Of a stretch of DNA of 64,000 nucleotides, positions 38,309-48,902 are shown in pieces; the first letter of the stretch is position 1, and each line of letters starts with the position of its first letter. The notes below the pieces were generated by a model. The model saw only the letters and a program-made list of their open reading frames with translations, was not told the DNA's origin and ran no database searches. Origin of the DNA: an uncultured Clostridia bacterium (GTDB lineage Bacteria; Bacillota; Clostridia; Christensenellales; CAG-314); contig CANQPI010000001.1 of the NCBI GenBank assembly GCA_947625725.1, positions 86,085 through 150,084 of the forward strand, given 5' to 3'. Position numbers and translations under genes: made by a program.

Positions 38309-39526
38309 ATGAATTACATCAAGCGAGATATGGAAAAAGCGGTAACGGAAGCGTCGCGCGAGTATAGTTGTATTTTGGTAACAGGTCCGCGTCAAGTGGG
38401 CAAAAGTACCATGTTGGAACATCTCGACCCTGCTAGAAACAGCGTAACATTGGACGATTATTCCGAGCGACAACTTGCCTCTACCGACCCCGAAATGTTT
38501 TTGAAACTACATCAACCGCCCGTCTTGATAGACGAAGTGCAATATGCGCCGCAACTGTTTTCCTATATCAAAATTGCAATAGATCGAGGCGCAGCCCCCG
38601 GCAGTTTTTGGCTGACGGGATCGCAAAGTTTTAGCCTTATGCGCCTTGCGCAGGAAAGTTTGGCGGGCAGAATTGCCGTTTTTTCGCTCGGGGCGTTGTC
38701 GCAACACGAGTTGTACGGGAGCGGAGAGTTGACGCCTTTCGACGCGTCGTTGGATAGTTTGCGACAAAGGATACAGCGCAACGACGTCGCCACGGTAGAG
38801 CAGGTTTACCAACGTATATGGGAGGGCGGCTTGCCGGCGTTGAACAGCGGCAAATTCACCAACAGGGATATGTACTATTCGGGCTACTTGCAAACTTACT
38901 TGACCCGTGACGTCAAGGACGAATTGGCGTTGAAGGACGACTTTAAGTTTGCGGACTTTATCCGAGCGGCGGCGTGTCGAACGGGACAGCAACTCAACGT
39001 TCACGCTATCGCCTGCGACGTAGAGGTGAGCGACGATACCGCCAAACGTTGGCTTGCAGTGTTGGAAAAGTCCAACGTGGTGTTTTTTTTGCACCCATAT
39101 AGCAACAATTTGCTCAAACGCACGGTAAAATTGCCCAAAATGTACTTTTTCGATACGGGACTTGTGTGCGCGCTTACCAAACACCAAACGCCCCAAGTGT
39201 TGCAAAACGGCGCGCTAAACGGCGCAATTTTGGAAAACTTTGTCGTTGCGGAAATACGCAAATCTTTCCTTAATTGCGGCATAGAGCCCTCCTTGTACTA
39301 TTATCGGAACAAGGACGGTGCGGAAATCGATTTGATAGCGGAGTACAACGGCGTACTGCACCCGATAGAAATAAAAAAATCTTCCGATCCCAGCCTGAGC
39401 GTGGCAAAAAATTTCAAATTGATCGCTTCTGCGCAAAACGCGGGTTGCGGCGCGGTGTTGTGTTTCAAAAACACTCTCACGGCGTTGAACAGCGACGTTT
39501 TTGTTGCGCCGATCTGGTGCATATAG
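38309..39526 (+). CDS. AAA-family ATPase with DUF4143 C-terminal domain
   Basis: CILVTGPRQVGKSTMLEHL Walker A, PPVLIDEVQYAP, FWLTGSQSFSLM, ...YYYRNKDGAEIDLIAEYNGVLHPIEIKKS. Confidence 0.92.
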   Translation: MNYIKRDMEKAVTEASREYSCILVTGPRQVGKSTMLEHLDPARNSVTLDDYSERQLASTDPEMFLKLHQPPVLIDEVQYAPQLFSYIKIAIDRGAAPGSFWLTGSQSFSLMRLAQESLAGRIAVFSLGALSQHELYGSGELTPFDASLDSLRQRIQRNDVATVEQVYQRIWEGGLPALNSGKFTNRDMYYSGYLQTYLTRDVKDELALKDDFKFADFIRAAACRTGQQLNVHAIACDVEVSDDTAKRWLAVLEKSNVVFFLHPYSNNLLKRTVKLPKMYFFDTGLVCALTKHQTPQVLQNGALNGAILENFVVAEIRKSFLNCGIEPSLYYYRNKDGAEIDLIAEYNGVLHPIEIKKSSDPSLSVAKNFKLIASAQNAGCGAVLCFKNTLTALNSDVFVAPIWCI

Positions 39527-39644
39527 ATTTTTTGCCGCCTTTTCGGCGTGTACGTTGTGCCGATAACGGCGTTGAAACCGTGAACCGTCAGACCAATACC
39601 CTTTTGCTTGACAATTTTGACGAAAAATGAAACAATATACGTAT

Positions 39645-42275
39645 ATGAAGAAATTACGCAAAATTTTGATAGTTCTACTTTGTGCCGCGCTTGCCTCGGT
39701 ATTTTTGGTCATGCTTGTCGCTTGCCGACCCGACGATACGCCCGTCCCCAAGCCCGATCCGACCCCGACGCCGCAGGGCTACTCCGTAACCCTCGATTTT
39801 GACCAACAGCAAGGCTCGGTAACGCTCACCCCGCCCGCAAACGGCGACAAGTACGTCGCCGACGAAAACGTCACGATTACGGTAGCGGCGGCGCGTGGCT
39901 ACAAAATCGCGAGCGTAACGGTAGACGGCACAAACGTCAAACTTGTCAACAACAAATACTCCTTTGCGGTCGCGCGGGATACTGACGTCGTCGTTGCATT
40001 TGCTCCGCTTACCGAGCAGGAACTTGCCATAGAAAACGCTATTTACGCAATAAAAGATTCCGCGCTGTTCGACGCGACAATGGTCGAAGAAGATCTCGAC
40101 ACGCACCAACAGTTTGAAAGCGTTTACAAAACCGCCTTTGACGAAACAAATCACGCCGCGCTTTTCGACTCCTATTACAACGGCGCAATTTATTCCACAT
40201 TGTTGATAGCGGACGTGCAGGGCAAGGCGGCAATTGTGTCGCACGACGAATTCGGCAAGGTCGTGAGGGACGTTTCCGAAGAAGACTTTGCCGACTACGA
40301 CAATCCTTTCAAGGATTTGACCTGGCAAGATTTTACCTACAACGGCGACTCCAAGTGGAGCATTGACGATCTTGCCGTTGCGCAACGTATCGTCGCCACT
40401 CTCACAACCTACTACGAAAACGTAACTTGGTTCGAATTGACCGTGCGGCAAGACGGTTCCGTCGGCATATTCGTCGAGTGTCAGGACGGCGCGCTGAACG
40501 TTGCGCGCACCTACGACATAACCGTCGTTACCGAGGGCGTTGACGGTTCGCTTTCCTCTCGCTTTGCCGACTACGAGGAAACGGCGGAACACGAAACGCT
40601 TCGCCAAGCGTTGCAAAATGCCGCCGACGCTACGAGTTACACGGTCGGCTATCATAGAGTTGAGTTAGGCGAACCCGACGTTGACGGACATTTCTTCGTT
40701 ACTCCCGACGGTCTGTACGAGGATCTTGTCGATTGGGAAAACGGCTACGTTACTCGTCCCGACGGCAACGTGTGGCAGTTTTTCAAAAACGACGACACGG
40801 GCGAATTCTATTTTTCGCCGGACTTTCTCAAAAACATTGATTTGAGCGACCTCGGCGCGGATTTCGTGATACAAGAGGCGAGCCTGTCGTTGTTGCAGTA
40901 TCGCGGCGACGGCGTGTTCGCAATGCGCTTTGAGGATACCGTTATGGACGGCTACTATTCGCTGTTCCCCGGTTACTTTGCGCAATACTTTGCAACTGGC
41001 TTGGACGAACCGCGTTACTTTTCTACGGCTATCTCATTTGAGATCGAGTTGCGCGACGGCGTATTGTACCGCGTGCATTTTGTCTACGACTATTACGGGC
41101 AGATCAGCGAGGATGTTACCCTCACTTTCGGCAATTGGAACAGTACCGAGTTGCCGATAACCCTCTCCGACGACTTTATCAACGGCACCGTCGAGGGCGA
41201 CTACTGCGGCAGTTGGGCGGACGACAGTTTTGCCTACGCGCTCACCGTCACGCCTGATACCGCTCGGCTGAACGGCTACGACGCCGAGAATATTGTCAAA
41301 ACGGCAAACGGCTACGAGTTCCAAGCGGGCGGCAGAACTTACCGCATGACGCTCAACGGCGACACCCTTGTGTTGCAGGACGGCTCAACGGCGGTTTATC
41401 TGCACCAAACGCAGTGCCCGTGGTTGGATTTCCTCGGTATTTACAGCGGCGCGGACGGCAACGACGTTCCGTACAGCGTGGTGATAGGCGAAAACACCCT
41501 CACGTTGTTTGCGGGCGGAAGCATTACGACTATCGGCGAATTCGAGTTCGGTTTCGAGTTTTCGCAACAGGAAGAAACGTATATCTACACCTTTGACTTT
41601 GTTTGCAACGGCGCGCACGCCTTTTTGTACCTCAACGCCAATCAGACCAATCAATTTGTGTACGGCGAGGACCACGACAACGACGCCGACGACAAAACGG
41701 TGGTGCTTACCATTGCCGATTGCCGCTGGGAAAAATTCCTCGGAGCATTCGAGGGGGTCGAAAACGGCGTTACTTACAGGGCTGTCGTCGCTCCCTACGG
41801 CGTGTACCTGTTTGACGGCGACGGCACAATGTACGTTGCGCAAAACATCGAGTACAACAGTTACGAGGGCTTTACTTTCGACGTGGAAGGCGCGGAGGAC
41901 AGCGTGTGTTTGGGTCAAAACGGCTACACGCAAGAGGTCAAGTCCGTCGCTCTGTATTGGGAACACACCATACGTCGCAATGTGGAAATGGATCGCGTAA
42001 CTGCGGGCGGAGCGGTGCATCCCACCGACGAACTGTTCATGCAGGAGTTTTGGGGCACGTGGGTCAGCGAGGACGGCTCCGTCACCATGGTGATCACCGC
42101 CAACAAGTTGACGATAAACGGCGAGGAGATCGCCGCCTCCTACGACAATATGGGCGGCTACCAAATCAAGTGGGGCGTTTACGTGGCAATGGAAATTGCC
42201 ATTTGGAAGGGCGACGGTTGGCTGGTTCTCAGCAACGACGACACCTCGGTGGAAATGTACTTCAAAAAGGTCTAG
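39645..42275 (+). CDS. Giant repeat lipoprotein 3
   Basis: MKKLRKILIVLLCAALASVFLVMLVACRPD lipobox; same repeat architecture; alternative start 39627. Confidence 0.85.
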   Translation: MKKLRKILIVLLCAALASVFLVMLVACRPDDTPVPKPDPTPTPQGYSVTLDFDQQQGSVTLTPPANGDKYVADENVTITVAAARGYKIASVTVDGTNVKLVNNKYSFAVARDTDVVVAFAPLTEQELAIENAIYAIKDSALFDATMVEEDLDTHQQFESVYKTAFDETNHAALFDSYYNGAIYSTLLIADVQGKAAIVSHDEFGKVVRDVSEEDFADYDNPFKDLTWQDFTYNGDSKWSIDDLAVAQRIVATLTTYYENVTWFELTVRQDGSVGIFVECQDGALNVARTYDITVVTEGVDGSLSSRFADYEETAEHETLRQALQNAADATSYTVGYHRVELGEPDVDGHFFVTPDGLYEDLVDWENGYVTRPDGNVWQFFKNDDTGEFYFSPDFLKNIDLSDLGADFVIQEASLSLLQYRGDGVFAMRFEDTVMDGYYSLFPGYFAQYFATGLDEPRYFSTAISFEIELRDGVLYRVHFVYDYYGQISEDVTLTFGNWNSTELPITLSDDFINGTVEGDYCGSWADDSFAYALTVTPDTARLNGYDAENIVKTANGYEFQAGGRTYRMTLNGDTLVLQDGSTAVYLHQTQCPWLDFLGIYSGADGNDVPYSVVIGENTLTLFAGGSITTIGEFEFGFEFSQQEETYIYTFDFVCNGAHAFLYLNANQTNQFVYGEDHDNDADDKTVVLTIADCRWEKFLGAFEGVENGVTYRAVVAPYGVYLFDGDGTMYVAQNIEYNSYEGFTFDVEGAEDSVCLGQNGYTQEVKSVALYWEHTIRRNVEMDRVTAGGAVHPTDELFMQEFWGTWVSEDGSVTMVITANKLTINGEEIAASYDNMGGYQIKWGVYVAMEIAIWKGDGWLVLSNDDTSVEMYFKKV

Positions 42276-42342
42276 TGACGGAACGTTCTGCATTTTGTAA
42301 ACGTGCCCGTATTGAAATAACATACCAAAGGAGAACAAAATC

Positions 42343-45300
42343 GTGAAAACTGCAAGAAAAATATTGATGGCATTGCTGTGTTGCGTTTTGCTTGCGGCAA
42401 CGGCGTCGCTTGCCGTTGCCTGCGACACGGGTTACAGCGTGGCGGTAGAGTTCGAGCAAACACAGGGTACGGTCGCCGTCAGCGCACCGTCGGACGGCAA
42501 GGCTTACCGCTCGGGAGAAAAGGTGACGGTTACGGTTGAGCCTGCAAACGGCTACGAAGTCGATCAATTTACCGTCAACGGCAATGCCGCAGAACTTGTC
42601 GAGGGAAAGTATATTTTTGAAATAACCGAAGATACCCTTGTCAAAGTTACGTTCCGCGACGTTCGACCCGCAGAGTACACAGTGGACTTACAGGTTTCGC
42701 CGTCAGAGGGGGGGGGCACAGCCGAATTGAACCCTTCCGCGCAAAACGGTTTGTACGCCGAGGGCGAAACGGTGGTATTGACGGTAACTCCCGCAACGGG
42801 CTATGTTGCGAACGTAACGCTTAACGGTCAACCCGTAAATTTGATCGCAGGCAAGTATTCCTTTGAGGTGCGGACGGATTCGCACTTTGTAGTTACTTTT
42901 ACCGCTCTTGCGGACAAAGTTTTGCAATCGTTGCGCGGTACTCTTCTGTTCGACGGCGAGTGCGTGGAAACAGACTTCGCTTTCAACGAAAAAACATCAA
43001 AAGCATGCAGCGCGTTGTTTGACGCAACGCACAGAGCCGTGCTGTTGCAACGTTGGTACGGCGCCGCCGTCGAATTTGTTCGGTTGCACAAGGACGTTGA
43101 CGGCAAAGCCGCGCTTGTTTCTCACGACGAGGACGGAGTGGTGTCAAATCAAACTACAGATATCGATTTTGCGGATATTTTCAATCCGTTTGAACTGTTG
43201 ACCGCCGACGACATCGAGATGACGGAAAAGGGCGTTTGGAAAATTTCCGATCCCGAAAAGGCGGCAAAAACAGCCAAGGCTCTTACGGGAAGAACGGAAC
43301 AAATCGAGAACGTCGAACTGTACGATATCGACGGAGAGGCAGTGCGCGTCGCCGTTATATTGCCGAGAGTGCAAAGCGGCAAATGGATCGACTACCAAAC
43401 CGTTTACACCTTTGAAGTGACGGGTCGCGGCGAAGTTATACCCGACGAATGGTTTCAGACTTATCAAGCGACCGCCGCGCATAGCGAACTGACTTCGGCT
43501 TTGCAAGCAGCCGCGCAAGCCGACAGTTACAAGGCGGTGTGCCGCGTAGAAGAAGACGGCGGCAAACCCTATACCTACAACATTTACTACACGCCGCAAG
43601 GCATATATCAAGATTTGGAGGGACAACAGCAGGGTTGGTTTGTCCGCGCGGACGGCGTTGTGTGGGGCTTTGACTACGACGCGGAAACGCAGCAAGTGAC
43701 GCCCAATATGCAAATTTTGGAGAATTCGCAGGGGTTGGATTACCTCAAAGCCATTTTCGACCGCACCTATGCCGGCAAAGAGTTTGCAAACCTGCTTGAA
43801 AGCAAGGGCGACGGCGTGTTCGAACTGCGCCCGATAGACGTCGCGGTGGACTTTGACTCCACGGGTATCGCCGAGCAACTCGGACAGGCTTTTGCAACGG
43901 GCGTAACGCAAGTATTGTCTTTTGCCAAGGCTTCCGCAGTCAAAGTAACCGTCCGACAGGGCGCGCTGTATCAAGTAGAACTGTACTACAATTACTACGG
44001 TTCGGAGCGCGTAACGCTCACCTTTGAAGAATGGAACACGACAACTTTGCCCATTACGATCGACGACGCCGCGCGCAACGGAAGCGTTCCCGCAAATTTT
44101 GTGGGCAGTTGGACGAGCGAACACGGCGACGTCAAGTTGGAAATGTCCTTGGACGGCATAAAACTCAACAACGATCGCGCAACCTCATTGAACTCCTTAC
44201 AAGAGGGCGGCGTGCAATTTTCCGTTTCCGACGTGACCTACACCGTGACCGCGCAGGATAACGCAGTGTTTCTTAGCGGCGGCAAATACGTATCGGAAAA
44301 GTTGGTGCAATGCGATTGGTCGTTCTTTATCGCAGATTACTTTACGCAAAGCGGCGAGGCTCAAAACTTTACTTTGCAGATAACCGCTTGGGACTTTGTT
44401 ATAACTCAAAACGGCGGTCAAGTTCAACGCGCCCAAGTGACGGGATTTGAACGGTACACCGACGGCGAGGACAAATACTATCGCTTTACCGTAAAATTCG
44501 GCGACGCCGATTACGTTTTGGATCAAAAGGACGACGGCGACGACAACGTTTGGCTGTGGTATGCCTCGGGACAAACTCGCAACGACGGCGTTACCGTTTT
44601 GCGCAACCGCAGAGAGGCTTTGCAAAGTTGGAACAATCGTCTTGGTACTTATGTCGGCGGCGGTTACACATTGACGATCGAGGCAGACAAACTTACCTTT
44701 GGCGACGCAAACGGAAACAAGACGTTCGCAGCAGATCAATTTGTATATTACTCCGATTGGGACTATCAAAACGAGCGCACTTTCTACCGTTTCGAATTCG
44801 AGTTCGACGGCAAACAAGCGTTAGTGCAACCCTCTTCAAGCGGAAACTACATGACGTTGACTATCGGCGACGTTGTGTGCCGCTTGATAGACAGCGAGTA
44901 CAAACAGGATTGGACAGGTCAAGAAGGCAATTTTGAAGGCGTTTCGAACAACGTCAAATATACGTTGGAAATTACGGATACTACGGTGTTCCTCACCATT
45001 GGCGACGGCGACAAGACGGAGGCGCAAAATTTGTTTTACGACACGTCCGAGGGATTTTTGTTTGCGGTAAACGGCGTGGAGTATCGTTTCAAGAGTTACT
45101 TCAACTCGTGGGGCAATCTGGAATTCGGCGGCGACAGTATTACGTTGAACTACGTTGAACCGCAACCGGAATTGCCCGATTGGAAAGATTATATCGGCAC
45201 ATTCGAGGGTATTTCCGACGGCAAAACTTACACTGTGCGTATAACGGCGGAGGGATTGATCCTATCTGTTGACGGCGTCGAAAGCGTTGCGCAAGATTTG

Positions 45301-46008
45301 TCTTTCGAATCCGTTTCGGGGTTGTTTGCCTACGACGAATTTACTTTCACCATTGACGGCGTTGAGTACTCGTTAATGTCTGATAACGACTCTCACAACT
45401 CAATGACGCTGTCCTGCGACGAAACGGATCTGTATGTAATGGGTATGACCCGCAAAAAGGAATGTGCTTGGCAAAAGTACGTCGGTACATTCGAGGGAAC
45501 AAGCGGCGGCAAAACCTATGTCGTTACCATAACAGAGGACGGCTTGACCGTCGCGATAGACGGCGTCGAAATCGTTGCGCAGGATCTGTCGTTCGACACT
45601 GTTTCAAGTTGGCTTGGTGCCTATGACGAATTTACTTTCACCTTGGACGGCAACGGTTACACGTTGGATTCCGACGACGACGTCGGCAAAAAGATGACGT
45701 TAAGTGCAGATGATGGGTCCGTTTATGCAAGTATGGAACGCACGGACGGCGGCGGCGAAAGTTACAAGATGTCGGAGCAAATTATCGGCAAGTGGCGTAC
45801 TGCTGACGGAAGTATCGAGGTGGTTATTACCGAAGATTCCGTCACAATCAACGGCGAAGAAGTCGCCGATATGGAAATCGACCAATTTGGTGAACCGAGT
45901 TTTACCTGGAAGGGCAAACTGTTTTTGACAACCACCTACGACGGACAGTCAATGGACCTGTTTGACGAAGAAATGGAAGAGGAATACACCCTCAACAGGG
46001 TCGAGTAA
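42343..46008 (+). CDS. Giant repeat lipoprotein 4
   Basis: GTG start with AAAGGAG SD; MKTARKILMALLCCVLLAATASLAVACD lipobox; W..YIGTFEGISDGKTY repeats. Confidence 0.87.
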   Translation: MKTARKILMALLCCVLLAATASLAVACDTGYSVAVEFEQTQGTVAVSAPSDGKAYRSGEKVTVTVEPANGYEVDQFTVNGNAAELVEGKYIFEITEDTLVKVTFRDVRPAEYTVDLQVSPSEGGGTAELNPSAQNGLYAEGETVVLTVTPATGYVANVTLNGQPVNLIAGKYSFEVRTDSHFVVTFTALADKVLQSLRGTLLFDGECVETDFAFNEKTSKACSALFDATHRAVLLQRWYGAAVEFVRLHKDVDGKAALVSHDEDGVVSNQTTDIDFADIFNPFELLTADDIEMTEKGVWKISDPEKAAKTAKALTGRTEQIENVELYDIDGEAVRVAVILPRVQSGKWIDYQTVYTFEVTGRGEVIPDEWFQTYQATAAHSELTSALQAAAQADSYKAVCRVEEDGGKPYTYNIYYTPQGIYQDLEGQQQGWFVRADGVVWGFDYDAETQQVTPNMQILENSQGLDYLKAIFDRTYAGKEFANLLESKGDGVFELRPIDVAVDFDSTGIAEQLGQAFATGVTQVLSFAKASAVKVTVRQGALYQVELYYNYYGSERVTLTFEEWNTTTLPITIDDAARNGSVPANFVGSWTSEHGDVKLEMSLDGIKLNNDRATSLNSLQEGGVQFSVSDVTYTVTAQDNAVFLSGGKYVSEKLVQCDWSFFIADYFTQSGEAQNFTLQITAWDFVITQNGGQVQRAQVTGFERYTDGEDKYYRFTVKFGDADYVLDQKDDGDDNVWLWYASGQTRNDGVTVLRNRREALQSWNNRLGTYVGGGYTLTIEADKLTFGDANGNKTFAADQFVYYSDWDYQNERTFYRFEFEFDGKQALVQPSSSGNYMTLTIGDVVCRLIDSEYKQDWTGQEGNFEGVSNNVKYTLEITDTTVFLTIGDGDKTEAQNLFYDTSEGFLFAVNGVEYRFKSYFNSWGNLEFGGDSITLNYVEPQPELPDWKDYIGTFEGISDGKTYTVRITAEGLILSVDGVESVAQDLSFESVSGLFAYDEFTFTIDGVEYSLMSDNDSHNSMTLSCDETDLYVMGMTRKKECAWQKYVGTFEGTSGGKTYVVTITEDGLTVAIDGVEIVAQDLSFDTVSSWLGAYDEFTFTLDGNGYTLDSDDDVGKKMTLSADDGSVYASMERTDGGGESYKMSEQIIGKWRTADGSIEVVITEDSVTINGEEVADMEIDQFGEPSFTWKGKLFLTTTYDGQSMDLFDEEMEEEYTLNRVE

Positions 46009-46048
46009 ACCTTGACGCGACGCCTTGCATTAAAATTGCGTCAAACAG

Positions 46049-46077
46049 TTGCAAATTGGCGCGGTGTGTGCTACAAT
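46049..46077 (+). promoter_or_regulatory. Promoter of secG
   Basis: TTGCAA, 17 bp, TACAAT. Confidence 0.65.
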
Positions 46078-46141
46078 ATACAAGCATAACAGAATTATAG
46101 GGGTATATTATGCCCTGTTTCTTTGACGGAGGTCACACAAA

Positions 46142-46510
46142 GTGTTGAATTTTTTACTTGTTGAAGTACCTGCAGGCGTAGTTGCCGGTATCCGTATCGC
46201 TCTTGTCGCTCTCGCGTTGATTTGCACGGGTTTCATTATTTTTGTGGTAATGAAGCAGTCGGGCAACTCCGACGGCACGGAGGCGTTTACGGGCAGTTCT
46301 CAAAAGGACGACAGCGAGTCCTACTACGGCAAAAACGCCGGTTCTCGTCTGGACGCAAAACTCAAACTGTGGACATACATTTGCGCGGGCGTGCTTGCAC
46401 TTTGCTGCATTGCCATGATCATTGTCAGCGTTATCTTTCCTTCAGCAGAACCGCAAGCCGCACCGCAAGTTGGGGCTATGCTGAACATTATCACTGCGCT
46501 TTTGCGGTAA
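46142..46510 (+). CDS. secG: SecG-like preprotein translocase subunit
   Basis: Two hydrophobic helices flanking FVVMKQSGNSDGTEAFTGSSQK; upstream of rnr and smpB; GTG start. Confidence 0.8.
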   Translation: MLNFLLVEVPAGVVAGIRIALVALALICTGFIIFVVMKQSGNSDGTEAFTGSSQKDDSESYYGKNAGSRLDAKLKLWTYICAGVLALCCIAMIIVSVIFPSAEPQAAPQVGAMLNIITALLR

Positions 46511-46528
46511 CATAACGTGCATTTTGCG

Positions 46529-46557
46529 GGGACGACACAAGTCGTCCCTATTTTTTG
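46529..46557 (+). terminator. Intrinsic terminator after secG
   Basis: GGGACGAC-ACAA-GTCGTCCC-TATTTTTT. Confidence 0.85.
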
Positions 46558-46662
46558 GCTCTGCGGGCGGTTTTGCGCGTCGCGTTTGGCGGGACGCCGA
46601 CCGACGAACAGAAAGATAAATTTGCCGAAAATAAATTTAACAAACGGGAACAAACTTTATAT

Positions 46663-48768
46663 ATGACTTTTACTGAAAAAATTTACAATATCATAGACCG
46701 CACGGAGGGACGGTATTTTACCGCCAAGCAACTGTACGGAATTTTGCAAACGAGATCCACCGTCGAACGCCGAGCCGTCGTCGAAGCGTTGCGCGCGTTG
46801 GAGCAGGACAACCGCATTGTCTACGACGCCCGCAACAACAGGTATCGCAAGGCGGCGGAGGGCGAGTTCGGCAAGGCGGAGTTTCAAGCAAATCAGCGCG
46901 GATTCGGCTTTTTGATCCGCGAGGACGGCGACGACCTGTTTGTACCCGCGTCCAAAACTCACGGAGCGTTTCACCGCGACGTGGTGCTGTATCGTCGTTT
47001 GAGCGGCACTCGTGACGAAGCGGAGATAGTCAAAGTGTTGGAGCGCGGCACGACGCGCGTTGTGGGCACTTACGACAAGAGCAAAAATGCGCGTTTTGTA
47101 ATTCCCGACGACGGCAGATTTGTTTCCGACGTGTACATTTTGCCCAAAAAGGATCTTCGCGCGCAAAACGGACAAAAGGTGGTGGCGCATATCCTGAACT
47201 ATCCGCAGGACAACCGCAACTGTCCCGAGGGCGAGATCGTGGAGATATTGGGCTTTCCCCAAGACAAAGACGTGGATATTTTGTCCGTTGCGGCGACGTA
47301 CGGATTGTCGCAGAGTTTCCCCGACGAGGCGCAACGCCGCGCCGAACTCGTTCCGCAAACCGTTTGTTCTGCGGATCTGGCGGGCAGGCGCGATTTGCGC
47401 GGCAAGCGCGTCTTTACCGTGGACGGCGAGGACGCCAAGGATCTGGACGACGCCGTTTCCGTCGAGCGCGACGGCGAATACTACATTTTGGGCGTACACA
47501 TAGCCGACGTAAGTCACTATGTTTTGTCGGAGGGAGATATCGACAAAGAGGCTTTTGCCCGCGGCACAAGCGTATATTTGCCGCAAACGGTATTTCCCAT
47601 GCTTCCGCGCCAATTGAGCAACGGCATTTGCTCGCTGTACGAGGGCGTGGACAGACTGACCCTCAGTTGCCAAATGAAGATAGACAAGCGCGGCAAGGTG
47701 GTGGACAGCGAAATTTTCCCCTCGGTGATACGCAGCGTTCACCGAATGACCTACGCCGAAGTGCAAGGGATATTGGACGGCGACAGAAAACCGACCGAGC
47801 GGTATGCCGACGTGGCGGACGACATTGCCGTTATGGGAGAACTCGCTCGCGTGCTTTCGGACAAGCGCAACAAGCGCGGCAATATCGAATTCGCCTCCAA
47901 GGAAGTTGTTTTTGTACAGGACGAAAAGGGCGAAGTGGTGGATATTCGTCTTGCGGAGAACAGTTTTTCGCATACGCTCATAGAGGAGTTTATGATCGTC
48001 GCCAACGAAACGGTCGCGGAATTTGCCTCCGCATGCGGTTTGCCCTTTGTTTACCGCGTGCATGCGCAACCCGATCGCGCCAAAGCGGACGTGCTGTTCG
48101 CCTTGCTCAAAGGGCTGGGCATAAACGTCCCCCGTCCGCAGGAGTTGCACAACTCCGTCTTGCAAAAAGCGCTTATGCAAGCAAAACAAACGCCCTACTT
48201 CGATCTTGTAAACGACGTTATGTTGCGCACAATGCAAAAGGCAAAGTACAGCGATACCAACACGGGACACTTCGGCTTGGCGTCCGGTTGTTACTGTCAC
48301 TTTACTTCTCCTATCAGACGTTACGCCGATCTGACGGTACACCGCGTACTCAAAACGGCTCTCGCGGGCAAAATGACGGACAAAGCCGTCGCCGCCTACG
48401 AGGAACTTTGCGCGAGATCTGCCGAGCAGTCCTCCCGCCGCGAAAAAATAGCCGACGAAGCGGAGCGCAAAGCCTGCGACGTCAAACGGTGCGCCTACGC
48501 CGCGCGATTGATAGGGCAGGAGTTCGAGGCGATCGTATCCGGCGTTACCGAGCGCGGAATCTTTGCCGAGTTGCCCAACACGGTGGAGGGGTTTGTTTCG
48601 GTGGAACAATTGGGCGAGATGACTTACGACCCCGAGCGTTTTTGTCTGTTCAACGACGCTTTGCGTTTCAGTTTGGGCGACAAAGTGACCGTCAGGGTGG
48701 CGTCCGTCAACAGACAAGCGTGCAAAATCGACTTTGACGTCGTTTTGAAAGGTTCAACGGCAAAATAA
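46663..48768 (+). CDS. rnr: Ribonuclease R
   Basis: RGFGFLIREDGDDLFVPASKT, FTVDGEDAKDLDDAVSVERDGEYYILGVHIADVSHYV, C-terminal S1 domain. Confidence 0.96.
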   Translation: MTFTEKIYNIIDRTEGRYFTAKQLYGILQTRSTVERRAVVEALRALEQDNRIVYDARNNRYRKAAEGEFGKAEFQANQRGFGFLIREDGDDLFVPASKTHGAFHRDVVLYRRLSGTRDEAEIVKVLERGTTRVVGTYDKSKNARFVIPDDGRFVSDVYILPKKDLRAQNGQKVVAHILNYPQDNRNCPEGEIVEILGFPQDKDVDILSVAATYGLSQSFPDEAQRRAELVPQTVCSADLAGRRDLRGKRVFTVDGEDAKDLDDAVSVERDGEYYILGVHIADVSHYVLSEGDIDKEAFARGTSVYLPQTVFPMLPRQLSNGICSLYEGVDRLTLSCQMKIDKRGKVVDSEIFPSVIRSVHRMTYAEVQGILDGDRKPTERYADVADDIAVMGELARVLSDKRNKRGNIEFASKEVVFVQDEKGEVVDIRLAENSFSHTLIEEFMIVANETVAEFASACGLPFVYRVHAQPDRAKADVLFALLKGLGINVPRPQELHNSVLQKALMQAKQTPYFDLVNDVMLRTMQKAKYSDTNTGHFGLASGCYCHFTSPIRRYADLTVHRVLKTALAGKMTDKAVAAYEELCARSAEQSSRREKIADEAERKACDVKRCAYAARLIGQEFEAIVSGVTERGIFAELPNTVEGFVSVEQLGEMTYDPERFCLFNDALRFSLGDKVTVRVASVNRQACKIDFDVVLKGSTAK

Positions 48769-48799
48769 GCGTTCAAACAATTTATTTTTGCGTAGCCCG

Positions 48800-48829
48800 T
48801 TGACCTTAAATTTACTTTTGAGTTATAAT
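48800..48829 (+). promoter_or_regulatory. Promoter
   Basis: TTGACC, 18 bp, TATAAT. Confidence 0.65.
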
Positions 48830-48902
48830 ATATTTGCAAAACTGTTACAATGGGATAGTTTAGTCGTAACTTTCCATTGCGACAAAAAGGCGGATCTTAC
48901 AA

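Noticed and set aside
46110-46148. 12-codon ORF MPCFFDGGHTKC overlapping the secG start
   Set aside because: Too short to support; the GGAGG within it is explained as the secG SD.
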